The notes under the pieces: model-generated
What the model was told of the DNA's origin: nothing
The model's input: only the letters and a program-made list of their open reading frames with translations
Database searches by the model: none
Shown here: piece after piece, positions 1 through 6,120 of the stretch
Numbering within the stretch: position 1 is the stretch's first letter
How the letters are laid out: each line of letters starts with the position of its first letter
Assembly: GCA_038118725.1 (NCBI GenBank)
Contig: JAYOIK010000103.1
Location: 1-13,469 of the forward strand
Direction: 5' to 3'
DNA length: 13,469 nucleotides
From: JADHLJ01 sp038118725
Lineage (GTDB): Bacteria > Pseudomonadota > Alphaproteobacteria > Thalassobaculales > Thalassobaculaceae
Program-made: the position numbers and the translations under genes

Positions 1-29
1 GGTGTGATGGGGGCGCGAGATAATCCAAC

Positions 30-145
30 CCGTCGCCCTGGCGAAAGGCGGGGCCTGTCTCCGAAGGGGCGGCGTGACGGATTGAAGTCGAACTGAGCGC
101 GGGGTCGGCGTCGTTGATGGGGCCTGCCGTTCGCCAGGGCGACGG
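30..145. repeat. 16-base inverted repeat flanking 84 bases
   Basis: The sequence CCGTCGCCCTGGCGAA at 30-45 is repeated exactly in inverted orientation at 130-145. The core CCGTCGCCCTG recurs at 4475-4485 on the minus strand. The left copy runs on as GCGAAAGGCGGGGCC, which resembles the GAAA-capped hairpin repeat at 13291-13316, so it may be a degenerate member of that family. It lies downstream of the SDR stop. I see no gene in 1-188. Confidence 0.5.
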
Positions 146-188
146 CAACCAGCAATGCAACGGACCCGTTTCCGCGCGCGCCGCTTCC

Positions 189-968
189 CTAATTCAGCAA
201 CCCCTCCAACCCGCTATCGACGCTGATGGCCTGGCCGGTGATGGTGGCGCCGAGATCCGAGCAGAGATAGAGGATCATGCCGGAGATATGGGTCGGCGGC
301 ACGAAGGAGCGGAGCGAGGTGATCGAGACCATCTCGTCCCGGGTCTGGTTTTCCGAGACCCCCTCGGCCTTGGCCTTGGCCTGAATCACCCGGGTGATGC
401 GGTCGCCCTCGACCGGGCCCGGCTGGATGCAGTTGCAGCGGATGCCGAAGGGGCCGGCCTCCAGCGCGGTGGTCCGGGTCAGGCCGACGATCGCCCATTT
501 CGAGGCGACATAGGGGCTGCGCAGGGCAAAGCCGAACTTCCCCGCCGCCGAGGAGAGATTGACGATGCCGCCGCCGCCGGCCTCCTTGATGCGCGGGATC
601 GCGCGCTGGGTGCACAGGAAGGCGCTGGTGAGGTTCACGGTGACGCAAGCGTTCCAGTCCTCCAGGCTGATCTCCTCGATCGGCGAGGTCGGCCCGGCGG
701 TCCCGGCGTTGTTGATCATGAAATCAAGGCCGCCGAGATACCCGTCGGCGCGCTCGAACAGGGTGTCGATGGCATCGGGATCCGAGACATCCGCGACCAT
801 GCCGTCGACATTGTCGTGTTCCGCGATGGTGGCCTCGAGCCCCGCCTCGTCGATGTCGCAGATAAAAACCTTGGCGCCGGCCTCGGTGAACAGCTTCACC
901 GTCTGCCGCCCGATGCCGCCGCCCGCCGCCGTGATGATCGCCCGCTTGCCGCTAAGATCTAGTGCCAT
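189..968 (-). CDS. SDR family NAD(P)-dependent oxidoreductase
   Basis: A classical short-chain dehydrogenase of 259 aa, the usual family length, probably cytosolic. The Rossmann cofactor motif is TAAGGGIG (residues 13-20). NNAG follows at 86-89, the active-site Asn is N112, the catalytic Ser is S139 or S140, and YxxxK is Y153/K157. PGPVEGD at 183-189 is the usual PG motif after the catalytic helix. D38 and D40 after the second strand (ICDID) suggest a preference for NAD. I chose the ATG at 968 because the fold begins there and AGAGGG lies ten bases upstream; the frame stays open to 1094, but that extension is not SDR-like. It is the second gene after the luciferase-like monooxygenase (129-base gap). 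The likely role is alcohol/ketone interconversion, possibly of a 3-hydroxyacyl-CoA; the substrate is unknown. Confidence 0.93.
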   Translation of the reverse strand: MALDLSGKRAIITAAGGGIGRQTVKLFTEAGAKVFICDIDEAGLEATIAEHDNVDGMVADVSDPDAIDTLFERADGYLGGLDFMINNAGTAGPTSPIEEISLEDWNACVTVNLTSAFLCTQRAIPRIKEAGGGGIVNLSSAAGKFGFALRSPYVASKWAIVGLTRTTALEAGPFGIRCNCIQPGPVEGDRITRVIQAKAKAEGVSENQTRDEMVSITSLRSFVPPTHISGMILYLCSDLGATITGQAISVDSGLEGLLN

Positions 969-1097
969 GTCCGTCTCGCCCTCTTTGATGGTTCGCCCGA
1001 GACTATAGCCGGGACCGCGAGGCGGCTCGATCGCGAATTTGATGGATGGCCGCCGCCGGGCTGAATTGGCGCCGACGGCAAGGGGGTCCACCATCCG

Positions 1098-2123
1098 TCA
1101 CTGAAACGCCGGGATCACCTCCTTGGCGAACATTTCCATGGAGCGCAGGACCTTGGGTTCCTCCAGATCGCCGAACCAGAAATTGGCGTTGAAGTGGTCG
1201 ATCCCCATGGCCTCCTCAAGCTCCTTCAGGCGCTGAATACAGGTGTCGGGCGTGCCCATGACGAAATAGCGATCCAGAAGTTCCTGGTCGCAAGGCTCGT
1301 TCTCAAAGGGGATCGCCTGGGCATGGCCCTTCTCGACCCGCTCCAATCCCTGGCGCAGGCTAAGGGTTACCCGCATGTTCCAGCGTGCTTGCTCGACCAT
1401 GGCCGGCAATTCGGACTCATCATTGGTGACATAGACCGGACGCTGGGTGCTGACCCGGATCTGGGACTTCATCACCGGATCGGTGATCATCTCGTCGAAG
1501 CCCTGGCGAAACTCGCGCAGCCGGTCGAGCGAGACACCGAAACCGCCGGAGACAAGGTTAAAGCCGCGCTTGGCGATGGCGACGATGGATTCCTGGCTCT
1601 GTCCCACCACCCAGATCGGCGGCCTCGGCTTCTGCACGGGGATCGGAAAGACCGTGGTTTCCTCGAAGTCATAGTGCTTGCCGTGATAGCTGAACGACTC
1701 GCCCTTGAAGGCCTCGAGCAGCACGTCGACGGCCTCGTCGAAACGCTCGCGGCTTTCGCCGAGGGTGAAGCCAAGGCGCTCGAATTCATAGGTCTGATAG
1801 CCGCGCCCGAGCCCGACATCGAGGCGCCCGCCGCTCAACAGATCGGCGGTGGCGATCTCCTCGGCGACGATCAGCGGATGGTGCAGTGGCAGTACGACCA
1901 CCGCCGAGCCGACGCGAATGCGCTCGGTCTTACTGGCCAGATGACTGGCGAACATCAACGGGCGCGAGAGATAGCCATAGGTGGAGAAGTGATGCTCGGC
2001 GCACCAGACGCTCTCGAAACCGAGCTTGTCCGCGTGCTGGGCCAATGTGACCCCACGCCCGAATATCTCCTCGTGACTTCGCGCCGACGGCGACTGAAGC
2101 AGAAGAAAAGTGCCGAAATCCAT
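1098..2123 (-). CDS. LLM class flavin-dependent oxidoreductase
   Basis: A 341-aa bacterial luciferase-like (LuxA-fold TIM barrel) monooxygenase of usual length. Landmarks are AEHHF at 42-46, the VVVLPLHHP strand-turn at 75-83, the family signature DLLSGGRLDVGLGRGY at 94-109, and PPIWVVGQSQES at 168-179, the usual cofactor phosphate-binding region. Members oxidise organic substrates with O2 and reduced flavin, or use F420; which one applies here cannot be read. The ATG is well set: GGAGG (plus-strand 2130-2134) lies six bases upstream. The SDR follows on the same strand and may act on its product. Upstream is a repeat-bearing spacer that separates it from the hydrolase. The exact substrate is unknown. 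Confidence 0.93.
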   Translation of the reverse strand: MDFGTFLLLQSPSARSHEEIFGRGVTLAQHADKLGFESVWCAEHHFSTYGYLSRPLMFASHLASKTERIRVGSAVVVLPLHHPLIVAEEIATADLLSGGRLDVGLGRGYQTYEFERLGFTLGESRERFDEAVDVLLEAFKGESFSYHGKHYDFEETTVFPIPVQKPRPPIWVVGQSQESIVAIAKRGFNLVSGGFGVSLDRLREFRQGFDEMITDPVMKSQIRVSTQRPVYVTNDESELPAMVEQARWNMRVTLSLRQGLERVEKGHAQAIPFENEPCDQELLDRYFVMGTPDTCIQRLKELEEAMGIDHFNANFWFGDLEEPKVLRSMEMFAKEVIPAFQ

Positions 2124-2280
2124 CGGGAACCTCCAAAATTCACGCGAGGGTCTCGATCACCCCTCGCCTCGTCGGCCCAGAGGGTGGGACAGCCCCGCCC
2201 GCCGCGGCAACGCGAAAATGCCCGGCTCGGCGATCCATCGGAAATGAGGTGGGATGGCCCTTCGAATCCCCGATATCAGG

Positions 2281-2313
2281 ACCCTTCGAGACGCGCTCCG
2301 CGCTCCTCAGGGT
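2281..2313 (+). repeat. Short hairpin repeat, copy 1
   Basis: A 33-base imperfect palindrome. ACCCT pairs with AGGGT, GAG with CTC and GCGC with GCGC around a TCC loop, with small internal bulges. It belongs to the CTTCGAGACG...CTCCTCAGGGT intergenic repeat type common in alphaproteobacteria (recalled, not searched). It lies downstream of the hydrolase and upstream of the LLM gene, in the opposite orientation to copy 2. Confidence 0.75.
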
Positions 2314-2345
2314 AAGTGTGTAAATGAGTTTTCCATCTGGCACGC

Positions 2346-2383
2346 ACCCTGAGGAGCCGCCCCAAGGCGGCGTCTCGAAGGGT
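2346..2383 (-). repeat. Short hairpin repeat, copy 2 (inverted)
   Basis: A 38-base imperfect palindrome. ACCCT/AGGGT, GAG/CTC and GCCGCC/GGCGGC stack around a CCAA loop. Its ends (ACCCTGAGGAGC and GCGTCTCGAAGGGT) are the exact reverse complement of the ends of copy 1, so the two copies and the 32-base spacer form a larger inverted repeat. It begins ten bases past the hydrolase stop and could end that transcript, although no T-run follows. Confidence 0.75.
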
Positions 2384-2392
2384 CTGTAGCCA

Positions 2393-3193
2393 CTACGACA
2401 AATCCCCCAGAAACCCGCGCAGTTCCGCGTTGACCCGGTCGGCGGCGAGGACCGGCATCATGTGTTGCTGGCGCTCGAGAACGCGAAGGCGCGCGTTTGG
2501 GATCGCCGCCGCCATCGCATCGGACATGTGCGGGGGTGAGCCCTTGTCCCCGTCCCCTGTCATTACCAAGGTCGGGCAGGTGATCTCGCCAAGCCGCCCG
2601 GCGGTCTTGTGATCCTCCGACGTGAAAACCCGATAGGCCTTGGTTTTGGCGGCGATATCCCCCTCCGCCATCCAGGAGAGTATTTCCTCGATCTCCGCGC
2701 CTTGCTCGGCGATCTCGTCGGGCCGGAACCAGCGCGCGCGGGCCGCCTCGATCACCGAGGCGATGCCGTCGCGCTCCAGGGTATCGAGCCGGGCAGCCAC
2801 GGATCTCAGCTCTTCCGCCGTGCGATTGTAGACCGCGTTCATCAGCACCAGCCCCCGCAACCCCGTCGAATGCCGGATCGCGTGGGCCTGGGCGATCAGG
2901 CCGCCCATGGAAAACCCGATCAGAACCGGCGGCGTGCCGGCACATGTCGCCTCGATCACCTCATGGGCCTGGTCGACGAAATCCTCCAGCCGGCGCGCGC
3001 CCGGGCGGTCGGGACAGGCGCCGTGGCCCCACATGTCGAGCCGGACGATCCGGTATTCCCCGGCCAAGGCCTCGACCTGTCGGGCCCAGCTTCGGTGATC
3101 CATCAGCACACCGTGCAGGAACACCAGGGTCGGCCGCTGTTCATCGACCCGGTCCTCGACGTAATAGGGCGTTCCGCTCGCCGTCAGATACAT
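2393..3193 (-). CDS. Alpha/beta fold hydrolase
   Basis: A 266-aa alpha/beta hydrolase. The oxyanion-hole region is FLHGVLMDH at 25-33, the nucleophile elbow is GFSMGG with S95, the acid is probably D216 in GDGDKGSPP, and the histidine is H244 in RQQHMMP. The helical cap runs roughly from 122 to 195. This layout fits the carboxylesterase, lactonase or C-C hydrolase subfamilies; the actual ester or thioester is unknown. No signal peptide is visible, so it is probably cytosolic. The frame is open far upstream, but the protein homology starts at MYLTASG and a GAGGGA lies about ten bases before that ATG. The start is 13 bases after the stop of the TPR-like small protein, so the two are almost surely co-transcribed. 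Confidence 0.92.
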   Translation of the reverse strand: MYLTASGTPYYVEDRVDEQRPTLVFLHGVLMDHRSWARQVEALAGEYRIVRLDMWGHGACPDRPGARRLEDFVDQAHEVIEATCAGTPPVLIGFSMGGLIAQAHAIRHSTGLRGLVLMNAVYNRTAEELRSVAARLDTLERDGIASVIEAARARWFRPDEIAEQGAEIEEILSWMAEGDIAAKTKAYRVFTSEDHKTAGRLGEITCPTLVMTGDGDKGSPPHMSDAMAAAIPNARLRVLERQQHMMPVLAADRVNAELRGFLGDLS

Positions 3194-3206
3194 GACCGTC
3201 AATCCC

Positions 3207-3494
3207 TCAGGACGCGAGCGCCGCGACGATATCCTCCCATTCCGCCTCCAGCGCATCATCGCGGGCGTCCTTGCCGGCCCGGCGATACCAATAGCTGGCA
3301 TTGGCCAGATCACCCTCCTCGCGGTGCAGTAGCGCGTGAACCCAGGCCGCCTCGGCCCCGTCATCCGACTGCGCCGCTTCATGCGCCCTATGCCAGTCCC
3401 CCTTGCGCTGCCACCACAGCGCCGCCAGGGCCGCGGAGAGGCCTTCGGGTGGCCCGTCGGCTGTGAGACTGGCCTTGAAATCATCCTTGTTCAT
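3207..3494 (-). CDS. Small TPR-like hypothetical protein
   Basis: A 95-aa protein without a named function. It is Trp-rich and carries two helix-turn-helix units of tetratricopeptide character: residues 23-42 (WWQRKGDWHRAHEAAQ) and 51-74 (WVHALLHREEGDLANASYWYRRAG), each with a GD turn. The C-terminal segment EAEWEDIVAALAS is probably a capping helix. I recall similar stand-alone proteins of about 90-100 aa in many proteobacteria, annotated only as hypothetical. The ATG is preceded by AAGGA six bases upstream. It lies directly ahead of the alpha/beta hydrolase and shares its transcript. A scaffold or protein-contact role is a guess from the fold. Confidence 0.85.
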   Translation of the reverse strand: MNKDDFKASLTADGPPEGLSAALAALWWQRKGDWHRAHEAAQSDDGAEAAWVHALLHREEGDLANASYWYRRAGKDARDDALEAEWEDIVAALAS

Positions 3495-3654
3495 GACAGG
3501 TCCTTCCCCGGAAGCACGGCAAAATCCATCGATGCTCCATGATGCGCGGCGCCGCCGAGCTTGTCCATTCGGGGGCCATTCGGGGGGCGGTGACGCGGGG
3601 TTGTTTTGTCGCTAGAACGGTTCTCGAAACAAGGATGAAAGGCGGAGCTACACA
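3495..3654. promoter_or_regulatory. Divergent promoter region with AGAACgGTTCT palindrome
   Basis: 160 bases separate the minus-strand TPR-like gene from the plus-strand VOC gene, so promoters in both directions must lie here. AGAACGGTTCT at 3614-3624 is an interrupted palindrome, bracketed by TTGTTT (3601-3606) and its inverse AAACAA (3627-3632). That could be an operator. I could not place -35/-10 boxes with confidence. Confidence 0.35.
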
Positions 3655-4128
3655 ATGATCCAAGTCAACGGCATGGCGCATGTGATCCTTACGGTCAGCC
3701 AGTGGGAAAAAGCCCGGGCCTTTTACGCGGAACTGCTGCCTTTCCTGGGTTTGACCAAGGTCTATGACGGCAACAATTTTCTCTATCACGTGGGCGGCCG
3801 CACGGCGATCGGCATTCAGCGCTGCGCCGAGGGCCGCGAGGATGAACGCTTCGAGATGAACCGGGTGGGCCTGCATCACCTCTGCCTGCGCGCCCGCTCG
3901 CGCGAGGATGTCGACGCGGCGGCGGAAAAGCTGCGGGCGATGGGCGCGCATATCGACCGGGGGCCGCTGGAGGGTGATTTCGCCCCCGGCTACTACTACA
4001 TCGTCTTCGAGGACCCGGACGGCATCCGCCTGGAGATTAACTTCGTGCCGGGCAAGGGCCTGCTGGTCGGCGACAAGCCGCTCTCGCCCAGCGATGACCC
4101 GGACTGGGATCAGAACCCGAGCTTTTAG
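3655..4128 (+). CDS. VOC family (glyoxalase/dioxygenase fold) protein
   Basis: A 157-aa vicinal-oxygen-chelate protein with two beta-alpha-beta-beta-beta modules. The first starts MAHVILTVSQWEKARAFY (7-24); the second starts VGLHHLCLRARSREDVDAAA (71-90) and ends FEDPDGIRLEINFVP (118-132). Probable metal ligands are H9, H74 or H75, and E127, the usual His/His/Glu positions of glyoxalase I and extradiol dioxygenases. The family is catalytically broad (lyase, isomerase, epimerase, dioxygenase, drug binding), so the reaction cannot be assigned; methylmalonyl-CoA epimerase-like or lactoylglutathione lyase-like are options. The start is supported by GGCGGAG seven bases upstream. It is transcribed alone, divergent from the TPR/hydrolase unit, and followed by repeat-rich DNA. 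Confidence 0.92.
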   Translation: MIQVNGMAHVILTVSQWEKARAFYAELLPFLGLTKVYDGNNFLYHVGGRTAIGIQRCAEGREDERFEMNRVGLHHLCLRARSREDVDAAAEKLRAMGAHIDRGPLEGDFAPGYYYIVFEDPDGIRLEINFVPGKGLLVGDKPLSPSDDPDWDQNPSF

Positions 4129-4153
4129 GCCGTCATGTTCTTGATTTTGCGGT

Positions 4154-4203
4154 CGTCATCCCGCCCCCCGTTTGCACGAGGGCAGGCGAAGGTCGGGACC
4201 CAT
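4154..4203 (+). repeat. CGTCATCCC-type intergenic repeat, long copy
   Basis: It opens with CGTCATCCCG and closes with CGGGACCCAT, the terminal signature seen in the other two copies, but has a longer, less regular middle. CCCG at 4160-4163 can pair with CGGG at 4194-4197. It lies just downstream of the VOC gene. Confidence 0.4.
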
Positions 4204-4280
4204 TCCGCGATCCCATCAACCTGACAGGTGTATCAATCCTCGCATCATCCCCAACCTCGAGATGCGGCACCGCCGGAGGA

Positions 4281-4308
4281 ATGGCCCCCGCGCTTCCGCG
4301 GGGTGACG
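4281..4308 (-). repeat. CGTCACCCC-type hairpin repeat
   Basis: On the minus strand it reads CGTCA, then CCCCGCG, a GAAG loop, CGCGGGG, and ends GCCAT: a 7-bp perfect stem. It shares the frame CGTC..CCC-GAAR-GGG..CCAT with the copy at 13291-13320, in which the stem bases differ but stay paired. Confidence 0.6.
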
Positions 4309-4460
4309 GGAATGGGAACGCGAGGGAATGGGAGCCCGAGGGAATTCGATCGCCCGCCTCATTCTCATAACGTCGCCCGGTGAAGGCGAGGGCTTATGCC
4401 GCCGACCGGTCCGGTGACGAACTGGTGATCGTTTCGCTCGTCTCAACCGTCGCGGCAAGA

Positions 4461-4480
4461 GCCCTGACCGTCGTCAGGGC
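4461..4480. repeat. Perfect 8-bp hairpin
   Basis: GCCCTGAC (4461-4468) and GTCAGGGC (4473-4480) form a perfect stem around a CGTC loop. Adjacent bases GACGG recreate the CCGTCGCCCTG core (minus strand, 4475-4485) seen at 30-40 and 135-145. No T-run follows, so it is not a classical terminator. Confidence 0.5.
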
Positions 4481-4580
4481 GACGGTCGTGGAAGCGCGAT
4501 CGATGGCGATGCGCAAGGCGATAGCGCAAGTGGGCTCGAACCGTCGCGGCTTCTCCGTCGCCGGAAGCGAGTTCGCCTGG

Positions 4581-4617
4581 GCTAGACCGCTTCAGTAAAA
4601 ACCAGAAACGGTCTAGC
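4581..4617. repeat. CTAG-ended inverted repeat overlapping the GFA stop
   Basis: GCTAGACCG (4581-4589) pairs exactly with CGGTCTAGC (4609-4617) across a 19-base loop. The TAG stop of the GFA gene (4613-4615, minus strand) lies inside the right arm. Read on the minus strand the loop contains GGTTTTTAC. It may work as a transcript 3' end, or it is an intergenic repeat inserted up to the last codon; CTAGA-ended repeats of this sort are common in alphaproteobacteria (recalled). Confidence 0.55.
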
Positions 4618-5029
4618 GCTGGGGCATGCCCTCGTTCTTCGGAAGGTCCGGGTGCATTAGGTCCCAGGGTTGGGCACTGGCCGTGTAGATATCGCGGCTC
4701 GGTGTGTACCAGCTCGGATCATCCAGACTCCCGGCATAGAGTACCCGGACCTTGGGATTGGCCTCGTTGATCAGGAACACCGGCGAGCCGCAATCGCCGC
4801 AGAACGCCCGATGCATCGGGTGCCCGGCATCGGCGGGGCTTTCGAACATCCGGGGCTCGCCCTTGGTGACGGCGAAATCCAAGAGCCGCACCATGACCGC
4901 CGGCAGATACGGCCCGCCGGTCGCCTTCTGACAGTCCGTGCAATGGCAATTGCCCATGTATCTCGGCGCGCCCTTGCTCTCGTATCGAACCGCCCCGCAA
5001 GCGCAGCCGCCGGTGAAACTCTCGGACAT
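4613..5029 (-). CDS. GFA family zinc protein (glutathione-dependent formaldehyde-activating-like)
   Basis: A 138-aa GFA/CENP-V-domain protein. The zinc ligands of this fold are all visible: CxC (C9, C11), CHCxxC (C28, C30, C33) and CxxC (C77, C80). The segment GNCHCTDCQKATGGPYLP (26-43) is the signature that carries the glutathione/zinc region. Only some members speed up S-hydroxymethylglutathione formation from formaldehyde; most are uncharacterised, so the product name should stay general. I chose the ATG at 5029 over the one at 5056 because GAGGAGA lies seven bases upstream and the domain begins there. It is the second gene after the PanB-like gene (51-base gap) and probably shares its transcript. 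Confidence 0.9.
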   Translation of the reverse strand: MSESFTGGCACGAVRYESKGAPRYMGNCHCTDCQKATGGPYLPAVMVRLLDFAVTKGEPRMFESPADAGHPMHRAFCGDCGSPVFLINEANPKVRVLYAGSLDDPSWYTPSRDIYTASAQPWDLMHPDLPKNEGMPQR

Positions 5030-5035
5030 CGATGT

Positions 5036-5042
5036 TCTCCTC
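5036..5042 (-). promoter_or_regulatory. Ribosome binding site of the GFA gene
   Basis: GAGGAGA on the minus strand, six to seven bases before the ATG at 5029. It decides the start against the in-frame ATG nine codons upstream. Confidence 0.7.
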
Positions 5043-5080
5043 TTCAGCGGCGGCAAAAACCTTGAGTCAAAACCCGTTCC

Positions 5081-5980
5081 CTAGCTCTTCTCAACCGCCG
5101 CCAGGAAGTCGTCGACCAGGGTGTCGGAGGCCTTGATCACGTGCTCCTTCGCCGGGAACCCACCGCTTCGGACATCCTCGATAAAGTCCTTGAAGCCACC
5201 GACTCGCTCGGCCTGCATCTCCTGCTTCATCTTATGGATGTTCCGATATTGCTTGGAGTGACGCGGATAGGGCGGCGGATTGTTGCCGAGAATGTCATCG
5301 GCGAACAGGAACTGGATGTCACCGCCGGCGCCGCCGCCGATCGACGAGGTCAACAGGCTGGTCCGCTTGGTGATCTCGACCAGCAGCGCCTCTGGGATCA
5401 CCTCGACCTCGACCGCGTAGGCCCCGGCGTTTTCCAGCGCCTTGATCTCGTTGTAGACCCAGACCGCTTCGTCCAGGGTCTTGCCGACCGCGCGCAACCC
5501 GCCGGTCCAAGTGCTGCGCCGAGGTACCAGGCCGGCATGGCCTTGCACGGGGATTCCCGCCTCGCGCGCCGCCTCTATGAAACGCGGGCTCCACTGACAC
5601 ATGATCGCGTCGGCGCCGATGGCCATGGCGTCATAGCCGAGCCGGACCGCCTCGTCCGCCGTCGCCGCCGCCAGCAAGGGGACGGAAAACGCCATGAAGG
5701 TGTTCGGCGCGGCGGCGCGGATCGCCTTGGCGCTGTCGGGGTTCTTGGGATCGAAGCGCACCTTCATGGTGTCGATCCCGGCTTCCTCGGCCGCCGCCGC
5801 CTCCTCGACCGAGAAAGGCAGGGTCTCGCACAGCACCCGCTTGCCCTTGGCGTCGCGCAGATCCTTGACCGTGTAGTTGCGTGTCCCATAGGCGCCGCCC
5901 AGGGTCATGATCCGGGTCAATCCGCGCTTTCCGGCGTCGCGTGGTGGAATGCCGCCGTCTCCCGTTGCGTGGCTTGCCAT
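5081..5980 (-). CDS. PanB-like protein (ketopantoate hydroxymethyltransferase family), altered active site
   Basis: A 299-aa TIM-barrel protein of the PanB group in the isocitrate lyase/PEP mutase superfamily. Diagnostic segments are GIPVQGHAGLVPR (142-154), ENAGAYAVEVEVIPEALLVEITKR (183-206) and FADDILG (226-232). H148 and E193 match the catalytic His and Glu of E. coli PanB. Other key positions differ by my eye alignment: the metal-ligand Asp of LLADLPF is S99 (FMAFSVPL), and the Lys and Glu of VKIEGG become M127 and Q129 (AIMCQW). The VGDSLG segment is replaced and the loop after it is shorter. Classical PanB makes ketopantoate from 2-oxoisovalerate and methylene-tetrahydrofolate; this protein probably does something else. 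The start is firm: GGAGG lies eight bases upstream. The GFA gene follows it. Confidence 0.85.
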   Translation of the reverse strand: MASHATGDGGIPPRDAGKRGLTRIMTLGGAYGTRNYTVKDLRDAKGKRVLCETLPFSVEEAAAAEEAGIDTMKVRFDPKNPDSAKAIRAAAPNTFMAFSVPLLAAATADEAVRLGYDAMAIGADAIMCQWSPRFIEAAREAGIPVQGHAGLVPRRSTWTGGLRAVGKTLDEAVWVYNEIKALENAGAYAVEVEVIPEALLVEITKRTSLLTSSIGGGAGGDIQFLFADDILGNNPPPYPRHSKQYRNIHKMKQEMQAERVGGFKDFIEDVRSGGFPAKEHVIKASDTLVDDFLAAVEKS

Positions 5981-5988
5981 GATGTTTT

Positions 5989-5993
5989 CCTCC
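5989..5993 (-). promoter_or_regulatory. Ribosome binding site of the PanB-like gene
   Basis: A full GGAGG on the minus strand, eight bases before the ATG at 5980. It fixes the long N-terminus (MASHATGDGG...) that precedes the PanB-like barrel. Confidence 0.7.
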
Positions 5994-6045
5994 GTTGATC
6001 AATCCCGTGCGACCCGTCACTCGCGGATCTTTCCCTCGAAATCTA

Positions 6046-6105
6046 GAGCAGATCCGGGTTGAGTGGAATCATTTACAATGATTCCACGAACCGGTGAATC
6101 TGCTC
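6046..6105 (+). repeat. Long hairpin repeat, unit 1
   Basis: A 60-base near-palindrome with an outer stem GAGCAGAT/ATCTGCTC (6046-6053 with 6098-6105), a middle GGTT/AACC pairing, and an 11-bp perfect inner stem GTGGAATCATT/AATGATTCCAC (6063-6073 with 6077-6087) around a TAC loop. It is related to unit 2 in inverted orientation. It lies upstream of the PanB-like gene and downstream of the CoA-transferase gene. Confidence 0.75.
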
Positions 6106-6120
6106 GATCTGGTTGAAGTT

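Larger units (their letters stand above)
4129..4612. other. 484-base repeat-rich intergenic region
   Basis: No convincing gene is present. The stretch lies between the ends of two convergent genes (VOC and GFA). It holds two copies of the CGTCAYCCC-type repeat (4154-4203 and 4281-4308), a GC-rich hairpin at 4461-4480, a 12-base direct repeat AACCGTCGCGGC at 4445-4456 and 4539-4550, and the CTAG-ended hairpin at 4581-4617. A 72-codon open frame starting with GTG at 4380 has no ribosome site or recognisable product and is not called. Confidence 0.7.

Noticed and set aside
969..1094. N-terminal extension of the SDR frame to an ATG at 1094
   Set aside because: The 42 extra residues do not look like SDR sequence, while the ATG at 968 has AGAGGG upstream and begins the fold.
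3194..3484. Long N-terminal extension of the hydrolase frame
   Set aside because: It overlaps the TPR-like gene in another frame and is Arg/Pro-rich, as out-of-frame GC-rich shadows are.
4380..4598. 72-codon plus-strand open frame starting with GTG in the repeat-rich gap
   Set aside because: No ribosome site, no recognisable product, and it runs through hairpins and direct repeats; it is probably chance in GC-rich DNA.
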